Shown here piece by piece: positions 8,181-17,115 of a DNA stretch of 64,000 nucleotides (its first letter is position 1; every line of letters starts with the position of its first letter). The stretch is taken from NCBI GenBank assembly GCA_900319905.1, contig ONQB01000010.1:1-64000 (forward strand), in the 5' to 3' direction. The translations under genes and the position numbers were made by a program. The DNA is from an uncultured Prevotella sp. (lineage in GTDB: Bacteria > Bacteroidota > Bacteroidia > Bacteroidales > Bacteroidaceae). The notes beneath the pieces were generated by a model. The model did not search any database, was not told the origin of the DNA, and saw nothing but the letters and a program-made list of their open reading frames with translations.

Positions 8181-8704
8181 TCATCCAACGTAGTAAGCAT
8201 CGAGTTCCTGGTCTTAATACGACCTCTACGGCTGACATCTCTTTCATGTTGCTTATCTTCTTTTTGGTTACGACCAACATGGATGTAGACAAAGGATTGT
8301 CAAGACAACTCCCTCCTGCCAACAAGGAAGAAAATCAACAGTCGTTTGCGGCAAAAGGAACTACGATGGCGCTTAAGATTACCGCTGACAACCATCTGCT
8401 TGTCAACGACAAGCCGTTGCCGGTAAAGGCCTTGCGCAGTCAGGTGATCAATTTTGTCAACAAGGTGGGCAAGAAACATTTGATCACGGTGGATGCTGAT
8501 CCACAGTCAGATTATAACACCTATTTCCAATTGCAGAACGAGTTGGTGGCAGCTTATCGTGTTCTTCGTGATCGTGCGGCACAGAGATTGTATGGCCGCA
8601 ACTATGATGAGTTGTCCGCATCGCAGAAAGATCATATAAAAGATGTCTGTCCGCAGCATGTGGCTGAGCAATACCACAGTGAAGTGAAAGGAGGCGTGCA
8701 ATGA
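8177..8704 (+). CDS. exbD: ExbD/TolR-family protein (first)
   Basis: 175 residues. A short cytoplasmic N-terminus (about 1-18) precedes one membrane helix that carries the conserved proton-path aspartate in TADISFMLLIFFL (Asp20). The periplasmic domain follows and includes ITVDADPQSDY; the C-terminus is longer than usual, with a charged YDELSASQKDHIKD segment. It overlaps the upstream membrane protein by four bases and the second exbD by four bases (ATGA at 8701-8704). Confidence 0.9.
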   Translation: MIIQRSKHRVPGLNTTSTADISFMLLIFFLVTTNMDVDKGLSRQLPPANKEENQQSFAAKGTTMALKITADNHLLVNDKPLPVKALRSQVINFVNKVGKKHLITVDADPQSDYNTYFQLQNELVAAYRVLRDRAAQRLYGRNYDELSASQKDHIKDVCPQHVAEQYHSEVKGGVQ

Positions 8705-9198
8705 GTGTTTTCAGACGACGCAGTCATGAGGTTCCAGGATTGAATACCGCTTCTTTGCCTGACCTTATCTTTTCGGTGTTGTTCTTTTTCATGATAGTAA
8801 CCCACATGCAGAAGGTTGCCGTCAAGGTGAAGTATACTACGCCGCAAGGCACTGAACTGACTCGCTTGACCAAGAAGTCAGCAGTGTCGTATATCTATAT
8901 AGGTAAGCCTTCCCAAGGGCTTCGCTCATCTTTTGGCACTAAGACACGCATTCAGTTGAATGATAAGTTTGCCTCTCCCTCGGATGTGGCTGACTATGTG
9001 AGTGCTGAGCGTGACCGGATGTCGCCTGAGGACCAGCAACAGATGACCGTTTCCATTAAGGCCGACCGTGGCACACAGATGCAGGTGATCAATGATGTGA
9101 AACAGGCTTTGCGCATAGCCAAGGCTTACCGCATCAGTTATTCTGCTACAGAAATGAATAAGGAAATTAATAAGGGGGATGTATCAAAATTGGAGTAG
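8701..9198 (+). CDS. exbD: ExbD/TolR-family protein (second)
   Basis: 165 residues. One N-terminal membrane helix carries the conserved aspartate in LPDLIFSVLFFFMIVT (Asp21), followed by a periplasmic domain ending TVSIKADRGTQMQVINDVKQAL, typical of ExbD. Two non-identical ExbD proteins in tandem are common in Bacteroidetes. The last eight codons (KGDVSKLE) and the stop lie in the left arm of the palindromic element at 9172-9320, so the insertion or growth of that element has written the C-terminus of this protein. Confidence 0.9.
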   Translation: MSVFRRRSHEVPGLNTASLPDLIFSVLFFFMIVTHMQKVAVKVKYTTPQGTELTRLTKKSAVSYIYIGKPSQGLRSSFGTKTRIQLNDKFASPSDVADYVSAERDRMSPEDQQQMTVSIKADRGTQMQVINDVKQALRIAKAYRISYSATEMNKEINKGDVSKLE

Positions 9199-9320
9199 TT
9201 CAGAAGTTCAGAAGTTCAGTCAAATGCATAAGTATCTGATAATAAGGTATCATTATAGTAATGACTGAACTCCTGGACTTCTGAACTCTTGGACTTCTCC
9301 AATTTTGATATACCCTCCTT
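9172..9320. repeat. Palindromic dispersed element, copy 1
   Basis: The left arm (about 9172-9195, ending GTATCAAAATTGGAG) and right arm (9297-9320, starting CTCCAATTTTGATA) are inverted repeats. Inside are AGTTCAGA-type short repeats, their complement GGACTTCTGAACT, and an AT-rich core (about 9220-9265). The core is nearly identical to the reverse complement of the core of copy 2 at 33131-33288. The element lies between the convergent exbD and lolA-like genes and could terminate transcription in both directions. Confidence 0.9.
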
Positions 9321-9364
9321 ATTCTGATTGTTACTCCGTATCAATGACGGATTGTTCTTTATTG

Positions 9365-9964
9365 TTAAGGATTGAATACCTTATCGTTGACTGATGCTCC
9401 GAATCGGAAGTTGGAGAAGTTATATTGTGTATATCCACGACTGCTGTTGAGCTTCAGAGTTTCCAGTGCACCTGTGCGCTTGTTGATTTCCAGTACAAAT
9501 GAAGTGAACATCAGCCGTTTGGCCTGCGCTGGTATCATCGTAACCACCACGTTGCCACTCTGTTGCGTTACTTTCACTCCTTGTATGTTGGAGATGTTGG
9601 TCTTGCCGCCTGAGAGCACGCTCAGCAGCACGGCTTTGAAAGCTGCAAACTGGCTTGCGGTCTTGGCCGAGGCAACGTGCTTGTGTCCGCCCATCACCAT
9701 GGTAAAGGTGTTGCCATTCATGACGAGTTGCTCTTTTCCATTGTTGGCCGTGATGGCCACCTTGTTGGGGTCTTTCATGTAAAGAGCACCGTCGTACGAT
9801 TTGTTTTTTGTCATGGCTTTGTTGTGTTTCACCATGACAGCGGTAGCCGAGGCTGTTTTCGCGCTTTTGTAGCGGCTCACGGCTTCGGTGAAAGCGGATT
9901 CCTGAGCGAATCCCATGGTTACTGTCAGCATTGACAGTAACATCATCAATACAATCTTTTTCAT
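9365..9964 (-). CDS. LolA-like outer-membrane lipoprotein carrier
   Basis: 199 residues with a signal peptide ending MGFAQ (about residue 21), then a LolA-type half-barrel with strands such as GALYMKDPNKVAI and VVVTMIPAQAKRLMF. LolA homologues in polyketide-lipid clusters are thought to ferry a lipid product through the periplasm rather than lipoproteins. It is the last gene of the minus-strand operon that also encodes ketosynthase, ACP, MMPL exporter and oxidoreductase, 42 bases after the oxidoreductase stop. Housekeeping LolA cannot be excluded from sequence alone, but the context favours the cluster role. Confidence 0.8.
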   Translation of the reverse strand: MKKIVLMMLLSMLTVTMGFAQESAFTEAVSRYKSAKTASATAVMVKHNKAMTKNKSYDGALYMKDPNKVAITANNGKEQLVMNGNTFTMVMGGHKHVASAKTASQFAAFKAVLLSVLSGGKTNISNIQGVKVTQQSGNVVVTMIPAQAKRLMFTSFVLEINKRTGALETLKLNSSRGYTQYNFSNFRFGASVNDKVFNP

Positions 9965-10006
9965 TGAATCTGTCTGATTATTTATGACGTTAATGATATT
10001 TCTCTG

Positions 10007-11533
10007 TTAAGCCTCTATGAGCTTTTCCCACATTCTCTGCCGTCCGATGATTTCAGCGCAGGTTATGAGTGCAGTCATTGTGACGCCCTCCACGCCATGC
10101 ACCATCAGGCTTTGGCCGGTGAGCAGGAGGTTGGGCTCAGGTGTGCGCGGCGAGAGGAAAGTTAGCAGTGGGTTTGCGCAATCCTTTCTCAAGCCAAAGG
10201 CGGAGCCGCAGGGCGTATGTGTATAGTCGCGGTAGGTAAGTGGCGTGCTGATGTATTGTGCCTCAATGGCCTCTTTCAAGTTGGGCACGACGGTAGCCGC
10301 CAGGTCGATACATTGCTCGGCCTTGCGCGTCTTCCATTGGTTGTAGTCTTGGCTGTTGTTTGTCTGCCGGTGCCCCAGACTTGTTGTTTCCCACGGCTTG
10401 CATTCTACCCAGTCGACAGGAGTAAGCAGGTCTATCTGCCTCACGTAGGTGTCGTGGTCTTCAGGCACTCTGTAGCTCACCATCACTCCGCTGACGGGAT
10501 GGTCTTTTTCGAAGTGCTCCCACAGATTGGGTCTTGCATAGATATGCTCATTATGGTTTACGTAGGGCAGAGTGTGCGGCTTGATGACGAGCGATACAGT
10601 CAGCATGCCATACGTGTTTTCCATCATATCCAAGCGGTAGCGCATACTCTTTTTCACTACCTTGCTTTCACTGATAAGGTCGATAGTCAGCTTCGGATGG
10701 ATATCACTGATGAAGCGGTCGGCCTCATAGCGCTCGCCATTGGTACAGACGGCGGCTACTATATGTCCGTCCTCCTCAACGAGATGTTCTACCTCAGCGT
10801 TGCAGATCACTTCGCCTCCATGCTGACGTATGCCGTCAAGCAATTTGTTGACCAGCAGATTGCCGGGACCGCGCAGGCGCCAGCTGCTGGCTATGTAGCT
10901 GCTGTTGATGTGGGCCAGGGTATAGAGCGGGAGCGTGTCTTTGCTTAATTCGATGCGTGAGGCGTTGCCTGACAGTACGTTGATGAGTGTTGAGTCGTGA
11001 AAATGACTGTTCAACCATTGCCACGCTGAAGTAGAGAGGGAGGACCCATAGGTGGCGTATATGTTTTGCAGATCACAGGCTTGCGATGAGCGGAGCAGGT
11101 CAAGCTGTTGTTTGCTGTATCCATCCAGCATGCTGATGTAGTCATTCAGCGCTTTCCGCTCTTCTGGGAATCGTTTGGCCAACGTGTCCACAAAGTTGTC
11201 ATAGCCTTGTGCGAAGTCGTAGGATTCGCCGTTGATATGGATGCGGTCAAAGCAGTTTTCATCCATTCGCACCCATGGCAACTGCATCAGGCCCAGCATG
11301 CGGAACGACTGGTAGACGGGACCTTTGTCAAGTCCTCCTACATAGTGCAGACCTGTGTCAAAGTCGAGGTTCTTGCGCCTGTAGCTTTGCATGCAACCGC
11401 CCGGCTGGTTTTCGCGCTCCAGTATCAGCACGTGATACCCCTCGCTGGCCAGAATATGGCCACAGGCCAGCCCGCCGAGTCCACTGCCTATAATGATGAT
11501 GTCGGGATGATGGTTTGGTGTCGTCTTTGTCAT
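10007..11533 (-). CDS. NAD(P)/FAD-dependent oxidoreductase, carotenoid desaturase/retinol saturase type
   Basis: 508 residues. The N-terminus has the dinucleotide-binding motif IIIIGSGLGGLACG (G16-G21) with an acidic end ILERENQPGGC, and the protein shows the phytoene desaturase / retinol saturase layout to the C-terminal FAD motif (NLLLTGQSLMVHGVEGV). Family members saturate, desaturate or isomerise conjugated polyenes. In this operon a polyene-type lipid is a plausible substrate (inference). It starts 14 bases after the MMPL gene stop, so it is part of the same transcript. Confidence 0.85.
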   Translation of the reverse strand: MTKTTPNHHPDIIIIGSGLGGLACGHILASEGYHVLILERENQPGGCMQSYRRKNLDFDTGLHYVGGLDKGPVYQSFRMLGLMQLPWVRMDENCFDRIHINGESYDFAQGYDNFVDTLAKRFPEERKALNDYISMLDGYSKQQLDLLRSSQACDLQNIYATYGSSLSTSAWQWLNSHFHDSTLINVLSGNASRIELSKDTLPLYTLAHINSSYIASSWRLRGPGNLLVNKLLDGIRQHGGEVICNAEVEHLVEEDGHIVAAVCTNGERYEADRFISDIHPKLTIDLISESKVVKKSMRYRLDMMENTYGMLTVSLVIKPHTLPYVNHNEHIYARPNLWEHFEKDHPVSGVMVSYRVPEDHDTYVRQIDLLTPVDWVECKPWETTSLGHRQTNNSQDYNQWKTRKAEQCIDLAATVVPNLKEAIEAQYISTPLTYRDYTHTPCGSAFGLRKDCANPLLTFLSPRTPEPNLLLTGQSLMVHGVEGVTMTALITCAEIIGRQRMWEKLIEA

Positions 11534-11547
11534 CTGGTTTGTTGTCT

Positions 11548-14040
11548 TTACTTCTTAATTTTCCTGAATATAGCCGGCTGCAGCACGTAGGAGAGAATCA
11601 CTGCCGAGAGCAGGCCGACGAGAGTGGAGAATCCAACGCTTTTAATGGCTGGGTGCTTGGCGATAAGCATTGACGATACCGTGACTACAAGTATGAATGC
11701 CGAGAAGAAAATGGCACTCTTGTGGAGCTGCAACAGACGGTTGTTGTCGCTGCCGTTTACGTTGTTGTGGCCAATGAGTCCGTTCATGACGAAGATGCTA
11801 TAGTCGACGCCGATGCCGAAAATGAACGTTGAGATGATGATGTTGAGTAAGTTGAATTTCATGCCGAAGATATCCATGGCACCGAGCACGATGATCCAGC
11901 TTAGGAGAATAGGCATGAAGCCAAGCAAGGTGTAACGGATGTTGCCGCGGAAACTTATCAGCAGCACGATGAACACAAAGCCCATCGAAACCCACTGCAG
12001 AATGTTGAAGTCGCTGTTCAATTTAGCCAGAGTGTCCTGCGTGTAATAAGACGTGTCAAGCACCATCATATTGGGCTCGTCGCCGATGGCACGTGTGATG
12101 CGGTCGTAGGCGCCGCCTTTGTCGCGTTCCGTGGCCTTGTCGTATTTCACGGAAGTGAAGCACAGATATTTCCCATCGTACGTTTTTTCCATAAGTGTGG
12201 AGAGGTAGCCGGGTGGCACAATGCCGGCCTCATACAATTTGCTGGGATGATAGTCAGCCTTGACAGCATCGAAGAAGGGATCAAATGCGTCGGGTGTAAA
12301 GCCTGCTGAAGCAGCAGTGGCGGCAATCAGCTGTCTCACCTTATTCACCCTTGCCGGTGTCCAGTAACGCTTCCATGCGTTGATACGCTGTTGCTGTATC
12401 TTTTCGGGTACCAACAGCTGGTTTGTCGGAGTATAGCCCTTTACGAGTCCGAGCTTCTTCAGACTATCGAGCTTATGTTCCAGAGCGTCGAAATTGTTAA
12501 GTGCATCCTCCATTGAGCTTCCTGTCGAGGCAAAGTACTTAGAGCCAATGCCACTGGCTGTCTTACTGGCCAATAGATTCTCGGAGTGTACCACCTCAGG
12601 CGACCGATAGCCGAGGTTGTTGAGATTGGTGTCGAAGTTTGTGCCTTTGACCGCCCACACGCAGATGCATACGACGACAATCGTGCAGATGACTGCAATC
12701 AGCGGTTTCTTGCGGTCGAAGGGGTAGTTGTTGATGCGGTCGATGATGGCGAAGGCCTTCTTGTTGAATCGGTTCTTCTTGGTGTCAAGCAGTTGCGGCA
12801 GGAAGATGAGTGAGAAGAAGGTTGTACCGACGATGGCGAAGGCTGCGAAGAGTCCGAAGTCCTTAAGCAGGTCGGTGTTGACGAAAATCAGTCCCATGAA
12901 TGAACCGATGGTAGTGAGGCAGCCAAGGAATACCGGAACAGTCTCGTCGCGGAGCACTTTCTCCGGGTCGGTCACATACTTATAATGGGTGAGCACATGC
13001 AGCACATAGCTCATGGCTACGCCCAGCACTACTGCTCCAATGCCCAATGCAAGGAGCGAGAACCTGCCCTCGATGAAATACATCATAGCGAGTCCGAACA
13101 AGGTGCCAAAGATTACGGGCAGGATGAGCAGTGGCAGGGTATCCCAATTGCGGAAGCAGATGAAGATAAAAACGAGCACGTTGATGAATGCACCAAGCAG
13201 TGTGGTGGTCAGATCGTGTTTGATGGTCGTGGAGTTATAGTAACCGCTGGCGGGAGTACCATGATAACAGACGCTGATATTGGGGTGAGACTTAGTGAAA
13301 CGTTCAATTTCGTTGTTGAGCATCTCGAACAGTCTGTTGCCCTGTCCGGTATCTGTGGCAGAAAATCTTGGAGTGATAAAGGCAATGCAAACAGTACCGT
13401 CGGGCACGAAGAAATGTCCGTCAATAGTTTTGAAGCCACCTTGCGATCCGGCGAAAAGTGGCTTCATCCGCTCAGCCAGCAGGTTGCGCATGCCCATGGG
13501 ATCCATCTGTATGAGTTCGGGATAGGTAGAGCCAAACTCGCCTTCCATGTCTTCGCTGTTTTTCGCCATTTGCTGTTGGAAGTGTTCGGTGGTGAGCAGA
13601 GAGTCCATGTGTGCATAGACCGTCGTGTCGATGTAAGCAGGGAAATGGGCTGTCATGTAGTCGATGGCATCGCCCATGATGTCTTCGGGTATCTGGTAGA
13701 AGACGTCGCTGATGACTCGCTGATTCTTTGGCTGGTGACGGTCGGTGGCTTCCAATGAGTCGATAAAAGCGTCGGCAGCAGCGGCTATACTGTCAGGGCT
13801 CATACCTTTAGGTCCCTCAAACAAGAGGTAGGTCTTGTCTTTGATGCGCAGGTCGGCGAAGGCAAGCTTGGTGGTTCCGTCTGGATTGCGTGACGACGGC
13901 ATCAGCTTGTTGAGGTCTTCTTCAAGTTGTATGCGGGATGCGAAGAAACCGAAGAATGCAAACAGAAAAATCATCGTGCACCAAAAGACAGGCCGATGAT
14001 TGCGGAAATAATGGTATATCTTGATTACAATCTCTGTCAT
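11548..14040 (-). CDS. MMPL/RND-family lipid exporter
   Basis: About 830 residues with the RND/MMPL duplicated plan: an N-terminal helix (about 12-32), a large periplasmic loop, five further helices, then the same arrangement repeated (VSMGFVFIVLLISF, GFMPILLSWIIVLG, FGIGVDYSIF). MMPL proteins use the proton gradient to export lipids and polyketides. The start at 14040 (MTEIVIKIYHY) is chosen over an upstream ATG at 14088 because the intervening 16 residues are not membrane-like and lie in poorly coding sequence. A 195-bp gap separates it from the ACP gene, the only large gap in the operon. Confidence 0.88.
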   Translation of the reverse strand: MTEIVIKIYHYFRNHRPVFWCTMIFLFAFFGFFASRIQLEEDLNKLMPSSRNPDGTTKLAFADLRIKDKTYLLFEGPKGMSPDSIAAAADAFIDSLEATDRHQPKNQRVISDVFYQIPEDIMGDAIDYMTAHFPAYIDTTVYAHMDSLLTTEHFQQQMAKNSEDMEGEFGSTYPELIQMDPMGMRNLLAERMKPLFAGSQGGFKTIDGHFFVPDGTVCIAFITPRFSATDTGQGNRLFEMLNNEIERFTKSHPNISVCYHGTPASGYYNSTTIKHDLTTTLLGAFINVLVFIFICFRNWDTLPLLILPVIFGTLFGLAMMYFIEGRFSLLALGIGAVVLGVAMSYVLHVLTHYKYVTDPEKVLRDETVPVFLGCLTTIGSFMGLIFVNTDLLKDFGLFAAFAIVGTTFFSLIFLPQLLDTKKNRFNKKAFAIIDRINNYPFDRKKPLIAVICTIVVVCICVWAVKGTNFDTNLNNLGYRSPEVVHSENLLASKTASGIGSKYFASTGSSMEDALNNFDALEHKLDSLKKLGLVKGYTPTNQLLVPEKIQQQRINAWKRYWTPARVNKVRQLIAATAASAGFTPDAFDPFFDAVKADYHPSKLYEAGIVPPGYLSTLMEKTYDGKYLCFTSVKYDKATERDKGGAYDRITRAIGDEPNMMVLDTSYYTQDTLAKLNSDFNILQWVSMGFVFIVLLISFRGNIRYTLLGFMPILLSWIIVLGAMDIFGMKFNLLNIIISTFIFGIGVDYSIFVMNGLIGHNNVNGSDNNRLLQLHKSAIFFSAFILVVTVSSMLIAKHPAIKSVGFSTLVGLLSAVILSYVLQPAIFRKIKK

Positions 14041-14149
14041 AATGATTACTAATCTGGCCCTTGGACAATGTGGAAATCCTCGCCACAACGAGAGGCTAAT
14101 GACCCAAGTTCAGGATGAGAGGGGCTTAGGGCATTAAAAAAAGTCGGCC

Positions 14150-14203
14150 TCAACCTTTCATGTCAATGTCCGCATAGATCGCGTGAGCGTCCTGTGCGGC
14201 CAT
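14150..14203 (-). other. Short open stretch in the ACP-MMPL gap, possible gene remnant
   Basis: On the minus strand an ATG at 14203, overlapping an AAGGAG Shine-Dalgarno-like string, opens a 17-codon frame (MAAQDAHAIYADIDMKG, stop at 14150-14152). The same frame is open upstream for about ten codons to just after the ACP stop. The peptide looks more like the end of a protein than a full gene. It may be what is left of a lost operon gene, or chance. Confidence 0.2.
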
Positions 14204-14235
14204 CTCCTTGAAAAGTATGATTGGCCGACAATCGA

Positions 14236-14481
14236 CTACTTAGCTACGTGGCTGTAGATGTAATCGTACAAATCATTGAAGGTGTTGATCTTGCGGAGAT
14301 CCTCCACAGGCACCTTCAGCTTGTAGGTATACTGAATAACAGCCACAAGGTCTACCAAACTGAGGCTGTCAAGATTAAGGGCATCCTTAAGGTTGGCATC
14401 AGGCGTCATCTTGCTCTCTTCAGTCTCAAACTCTTCTGCCAACACTTTGTTTACTTGCTTTACGATGTCTTCACGTGTCAT
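14236..14481 (-). CDS. Acyl carrier protein
   Basis: 81 residues, acidic, with the phosphopantetheine attachment motif NLDSLSLVDL (Ser39). It carries the growing acyl chain for the ketosynthase encoded 37 bases upstream. Its location in this operon rather than beside fabD/fabF suggests a dedicated ACP for a secondary lipid product. Confidence 0.93.
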   Translation of the reverse strand: MTREDIVKQVNKVLAEEFETEESKMTPDANLKDALNLDSLSLVDLVAVIQYTYKLKVPVEDLRKINTFNDLYDYIYSHVAK

Positions 14482-14518
14482 AATCGTTAACTTTACTAAT
14501 TTATACTTGTGTTAATGT

Positions 14519-15739
14519 TTATAAGTTCTTTATTATCAAGGTGGAATTGGTACCGCCGAACCCGAACGAGTTGCTCAGGAACATGTCGAAGTGTTGTTCG
14601 ATGGTCTCTGGAATGATATTGATCTGAGCAGTTTCATCATCCGGGTTCTCAAAATTGATGTTACCGGCAATGAAACCGTTCTTCATCATCAGCATGGAAT
14701 AGATGCACTCGCTGGCACCTGCCATCCACATCTCGTGTCCTGTTTGGCTCTTGGTAGATGTCACTGGCACTTTATAGTCACCAAATACGCGTGCAATGGC
14801 CAAAGCCTCTCTGCCGTCACCGGCATGTGTAGAGGTAGCATGTGCGTTGACGTAGCCTATCTGTTTGGGATCGATATTGCCATTTCTCAGACACATCTCC
14901 AGACTGGCAGCAGGGCCTTCTACGTTAGGTGTGGAGATGTGGTCACCGTTGCCGGAGAAGCCCCAGCTCATCACCTCTGCCAGGATGGGCGCTCCGCGCT
15001 TGACGGCATGCTCGTAGTCTTCAAGGATGATAGTTGCTGCACCGCCACCCGGCACAAGGCCGTCGCGGTCGCGGTCGAAAGGACGGCTGGCCTTTGTTGG
15101 CTCACTTTCATGGGTAGAGAAGGCCTGTATGCCATCGAAGGATGCTATGCCGTACATATTGTTCTCTTCAGCTCCACCGGCAATGACATAGTCTTGTAAA
15201 CCTTGCGAGATGAGCAGGGCACCCAGACCGATAGCTTGTGAACTGGAGGCGCAGGCAGCGCTTGCAGTCAGGTTGATGCCGCGCAGTTTGAATATCGTCG
15301 CAAGGTTCATGGTGATGGTGGAATTCATCGACTGGAAGATAGCACCACTGCCGCATGCTGCGGTGTCTTTGAACTCGCGGAATTTGTCCAGGCCTTCCAT
15401 CGTGGCTTGTGCCACTGAGTCGTTGCCGTAGATAATGCCTACAGTATGCTTGTCAAGGAAGTCCTGATCCATTTTTGCATTTTCCAATGCCTGACGTGTT
15501 GCCATGTAAGCGTATTGTGCCTCCTCGGGCATGAATTGGCGCTGGTTGCGCTTGATGAAAGGCTTAAGATCGGGCTTTTTGACGTTGGTACACAGCGCAG
15601 AACGGAACCCTGCGTCCTTGCGCTCTTGACTAAAGATTACACCGCTCTTGCCTTGATAAAGGGCATCGCGTACTTCATCCAATGTCGTGCCAAGGCAAGA
15701 CCAGATGCCCATTCCTGTGATTACAACTCTTCTACTCAT
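14519..15739 (-). CDS. Beta-ketoacyl-ACP synthase (FabF type)
   Basis: 406 residues from MSRRVVITGMG at 15739. All three catalytic residues are present: Cys163 in TASAACASSSQ, His300 in NAHATSTHAGDG and His335 in KSQTGHEMWMAG, so this is an active condensing enzyme and not a chain-length factor. The FGFGGTNS C-terminal motif is also intact. A longer frame opens at 15883 but overlaps the upstream GNAT-like gene and adds 48 non-homologous residues, so the inner start is used. It would extend an acyl chain on the neighbouring ACP. Confidence 0.93.
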   Translation of the reverse strand: MSRRVVITGMGIWSCLGTTLDEVRDALYQGKSGVIFSQERKDAGFRSALCTNVKKPDLKPFIKRNQRQFMPEEAQYAYMATRQALENAKMDQDFLDKHTVGIIYGNDSVAQATMEGLDKFREFKDTAACGSGAIFQSMNSTITMNLATIFKLRGINLTASAACASSSQAIGLGALLISQGLQDYVIAGGAEENNMYGIASFDGIQAFSTHESEPTKASRPFDRDRDGLVPGGGAATIILEDYEHAVKRGAPILAEVMSWGFSGNGDHISTPNVEGPAASLEMCLRNGNIDPKQIGYVNAHATSTHAGDGREALAIARVFGDYKVPVTSTKSQTGHEMWMAGASECIYSMLMMKNGFIAGNINFENPDDETAQINIIPETIEQHFDMFLSNSFGFGGTNSTLIIKNL

Positions 15740-15771
15740 ATTATAATATTCGTTTTCTTTTTTCTTTATGT

Positions 15772-16902
15772 TCAAATATCTTTCTGGAAGCACCGGCGTC
15801 GTTTCACGTATCGCGGCTTGAGCGCATTCCATAGAGACAGCTCCTTGAAGTTGTCTTCCAGTTGTGGTCCGGTTTCGGCCCACTCAAATCCTTCCTTATT
15901 ATAAGCCTCAACCAATCGGTCAAATAGCATGGCCGTGATGCCAAGTCCTTGCATGTCGGGCCTTACAGCGATGAGCAATAGTTCGACGGTGTCCTCATTT
16001 TTCCATTTTAAGGCTTTCAGCAGATGATACCATCCGAAAGGAAACAACTTGCCCTTTGTCTTGTGCAGCGCATGGGAGAGACTGCCAATGGTTACGGCTA
16101 TGCTGATCAGTTCACCTTTACTATTCTCGACTACTGGTATCATTTCAGTTTTAAGCAGAGGCAGATAAATGTTCATAAACTCCTTGGCCTGATCATTGGT
16201 GAAAGCAGAAAAACCGAAAAGAGGAGCAAAAGAAGCGTTTAGCAAATCGAACACTTTATATATATAACCATTCCTGATTTCTTTCTTGGTCAGGATGCGG
16301 GTGTGCACATCGAACATCTCTGGAGCAAGTTTGGCCACTCGTGCGTATTTGGCAGGTGTCTCTTTTGGTACTTTGATGCGTATGGATAACCAATCAACTG
16401 CCTTCTGATACCCTAATCGCTCCATGTGAACGGGGTAGTAGGGGTAATTATAATAGGTAACCATCGACCCCATCATGTCGAAGTCGCTTATGAGCATACC
16501 TTCTTTGTCGTAGTCGGTAATGCCCAATGGACCCTCTACCTTGTTCATGCCCCGGCTTTTGCCCCATTGCTCCACAGTGTGGAGCAGTATGGCGGACACC
16601 TCGTCGTCGTCAATAAAATCGAGATAGCTGAACCTGACAGCCTTAGTGTTCCATTTTTCATTAGCATGTCTGTTGATAATAGCTACGACGCGTCCTACGG
16701 GCTCATCATTGCGATAAGCCACAAACCCCTCCACTTCGGAGAATGACAACCCACTGTTGCGTTTAGGGTTGAACATGTTGCGTACATCTGCGTCCAGATC
16801 AGGCACAAATTGTTGACAGTTAGCGTATAATTTCTTGGGAAGCGCTATAAAGTCTTTCATGACCTTGGACGAGTGAACTGAAACGACTGTCAAAGTTTTC
16901 AT
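15772..16902 (-). CDS. GNAT-superfamily acyltransferase-like protein
   Basis: 376 residues. An N-terminal segment (VEGFVAYRNDEPVGRVVAIINR, residues about 60-80) and a C-terminal one (VRPDMQGLGITAMLFDRLVEAY, about 312-333) carry GNAT-like acyl-CoA binding features. I recognise it only as a GNAT-like family seen in Bacteroidetes and give no substrate. It is the first gene of the minus-strand lipid operon, 32 bases ahead of the ketosynthase, so it may be a biosynthetic member. A -7 box lies seven bases before its start codon. Confidence 0.75.
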   Translation of the reverse strand: MKTLTVVSVHSSKVMKDFIALPKKLYANCQQFVPDLDADVRNMFNPKRNSGLSFSEVEGFVAYRNDEPVGRVVAIINRHANEKWNTKAVRFSYLDFIDDDEVSAILLHTVEQWGKSRGMNKVEGPLGITDYDKEGMLISDFDMMGSMVTYYNYPYYPVHMERLGYQKAVDWLSIRIKVPKETPAKYARVAKLAPEMFDVHTRILTKKEIRNGYIYKVFDLLNASFAPLFGFSAFTNDQAKEFMNIYLPLLKTEMIPVVENSKGELISIAVTIGSLSHALHKTKGKLFPFGWYHLLKALKWKNEDTVELLLIAVRPDMQGLGITAMLFDRLVEAYNKEGFEWAETGPQLEDNFKELSLWNALKPRYVKRRRCFQKDI

Positions 16903-16909
16903 ACTGACT

Positions 16910-16918
16910 GCAAAGTTA
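16910..16918 (-). promoter_or_regulatory. -7 box for the lipid operon
   Basis: On the minus strand TAACTTTGC, ending seven bases before the ATG at 16902. It implies a leaderless or nearly leaderless transcript. Confidence 0.6.
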
Positions 16919-17049
16919 CGAATTTATTATTAATAACTAACTCTTTCTTTAATGTTATTTTTTTGCTTGTTTGGGGTATATAGTGTTCTAAATTACGCTT
17001 ATACGCTATTTTAATGTGAAATAAAAAGAAGTATTAGAGAAATTAGTTG

Positions 17050-17058
17050 TAACTTTGC
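17050..17058 (+). promoter_or_regulatory. -7 box upstream of the DUF5686 gene
   Basis: TAACTTTGC, 57 bases before the ATG at 17116. With the box at 16910-16918 it makes the 16903-17115 interval a divergent promoter region. Confidence 0.6.
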
Positions 17059-17115
17059 ACAAAACTTTGACAAGGTAGAAAGTTTACATAATATAATAAG
17101 GTTTTGCCACTGATT

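Noticed and set aside
9172-9320. Insertion sequence
   Set aside because: The three palindromic elements are about 50-160 bp and contain no transposase frame, so at most they are non-autonomous.
15740-15883. N-terminal extension of the ketosynthase
   Set aside because: The 48 extra residues overlap the GNAT-like gene and do not resemble the family; the ATG at 15739 begins directly with the conserved MSRRVVITGMG.
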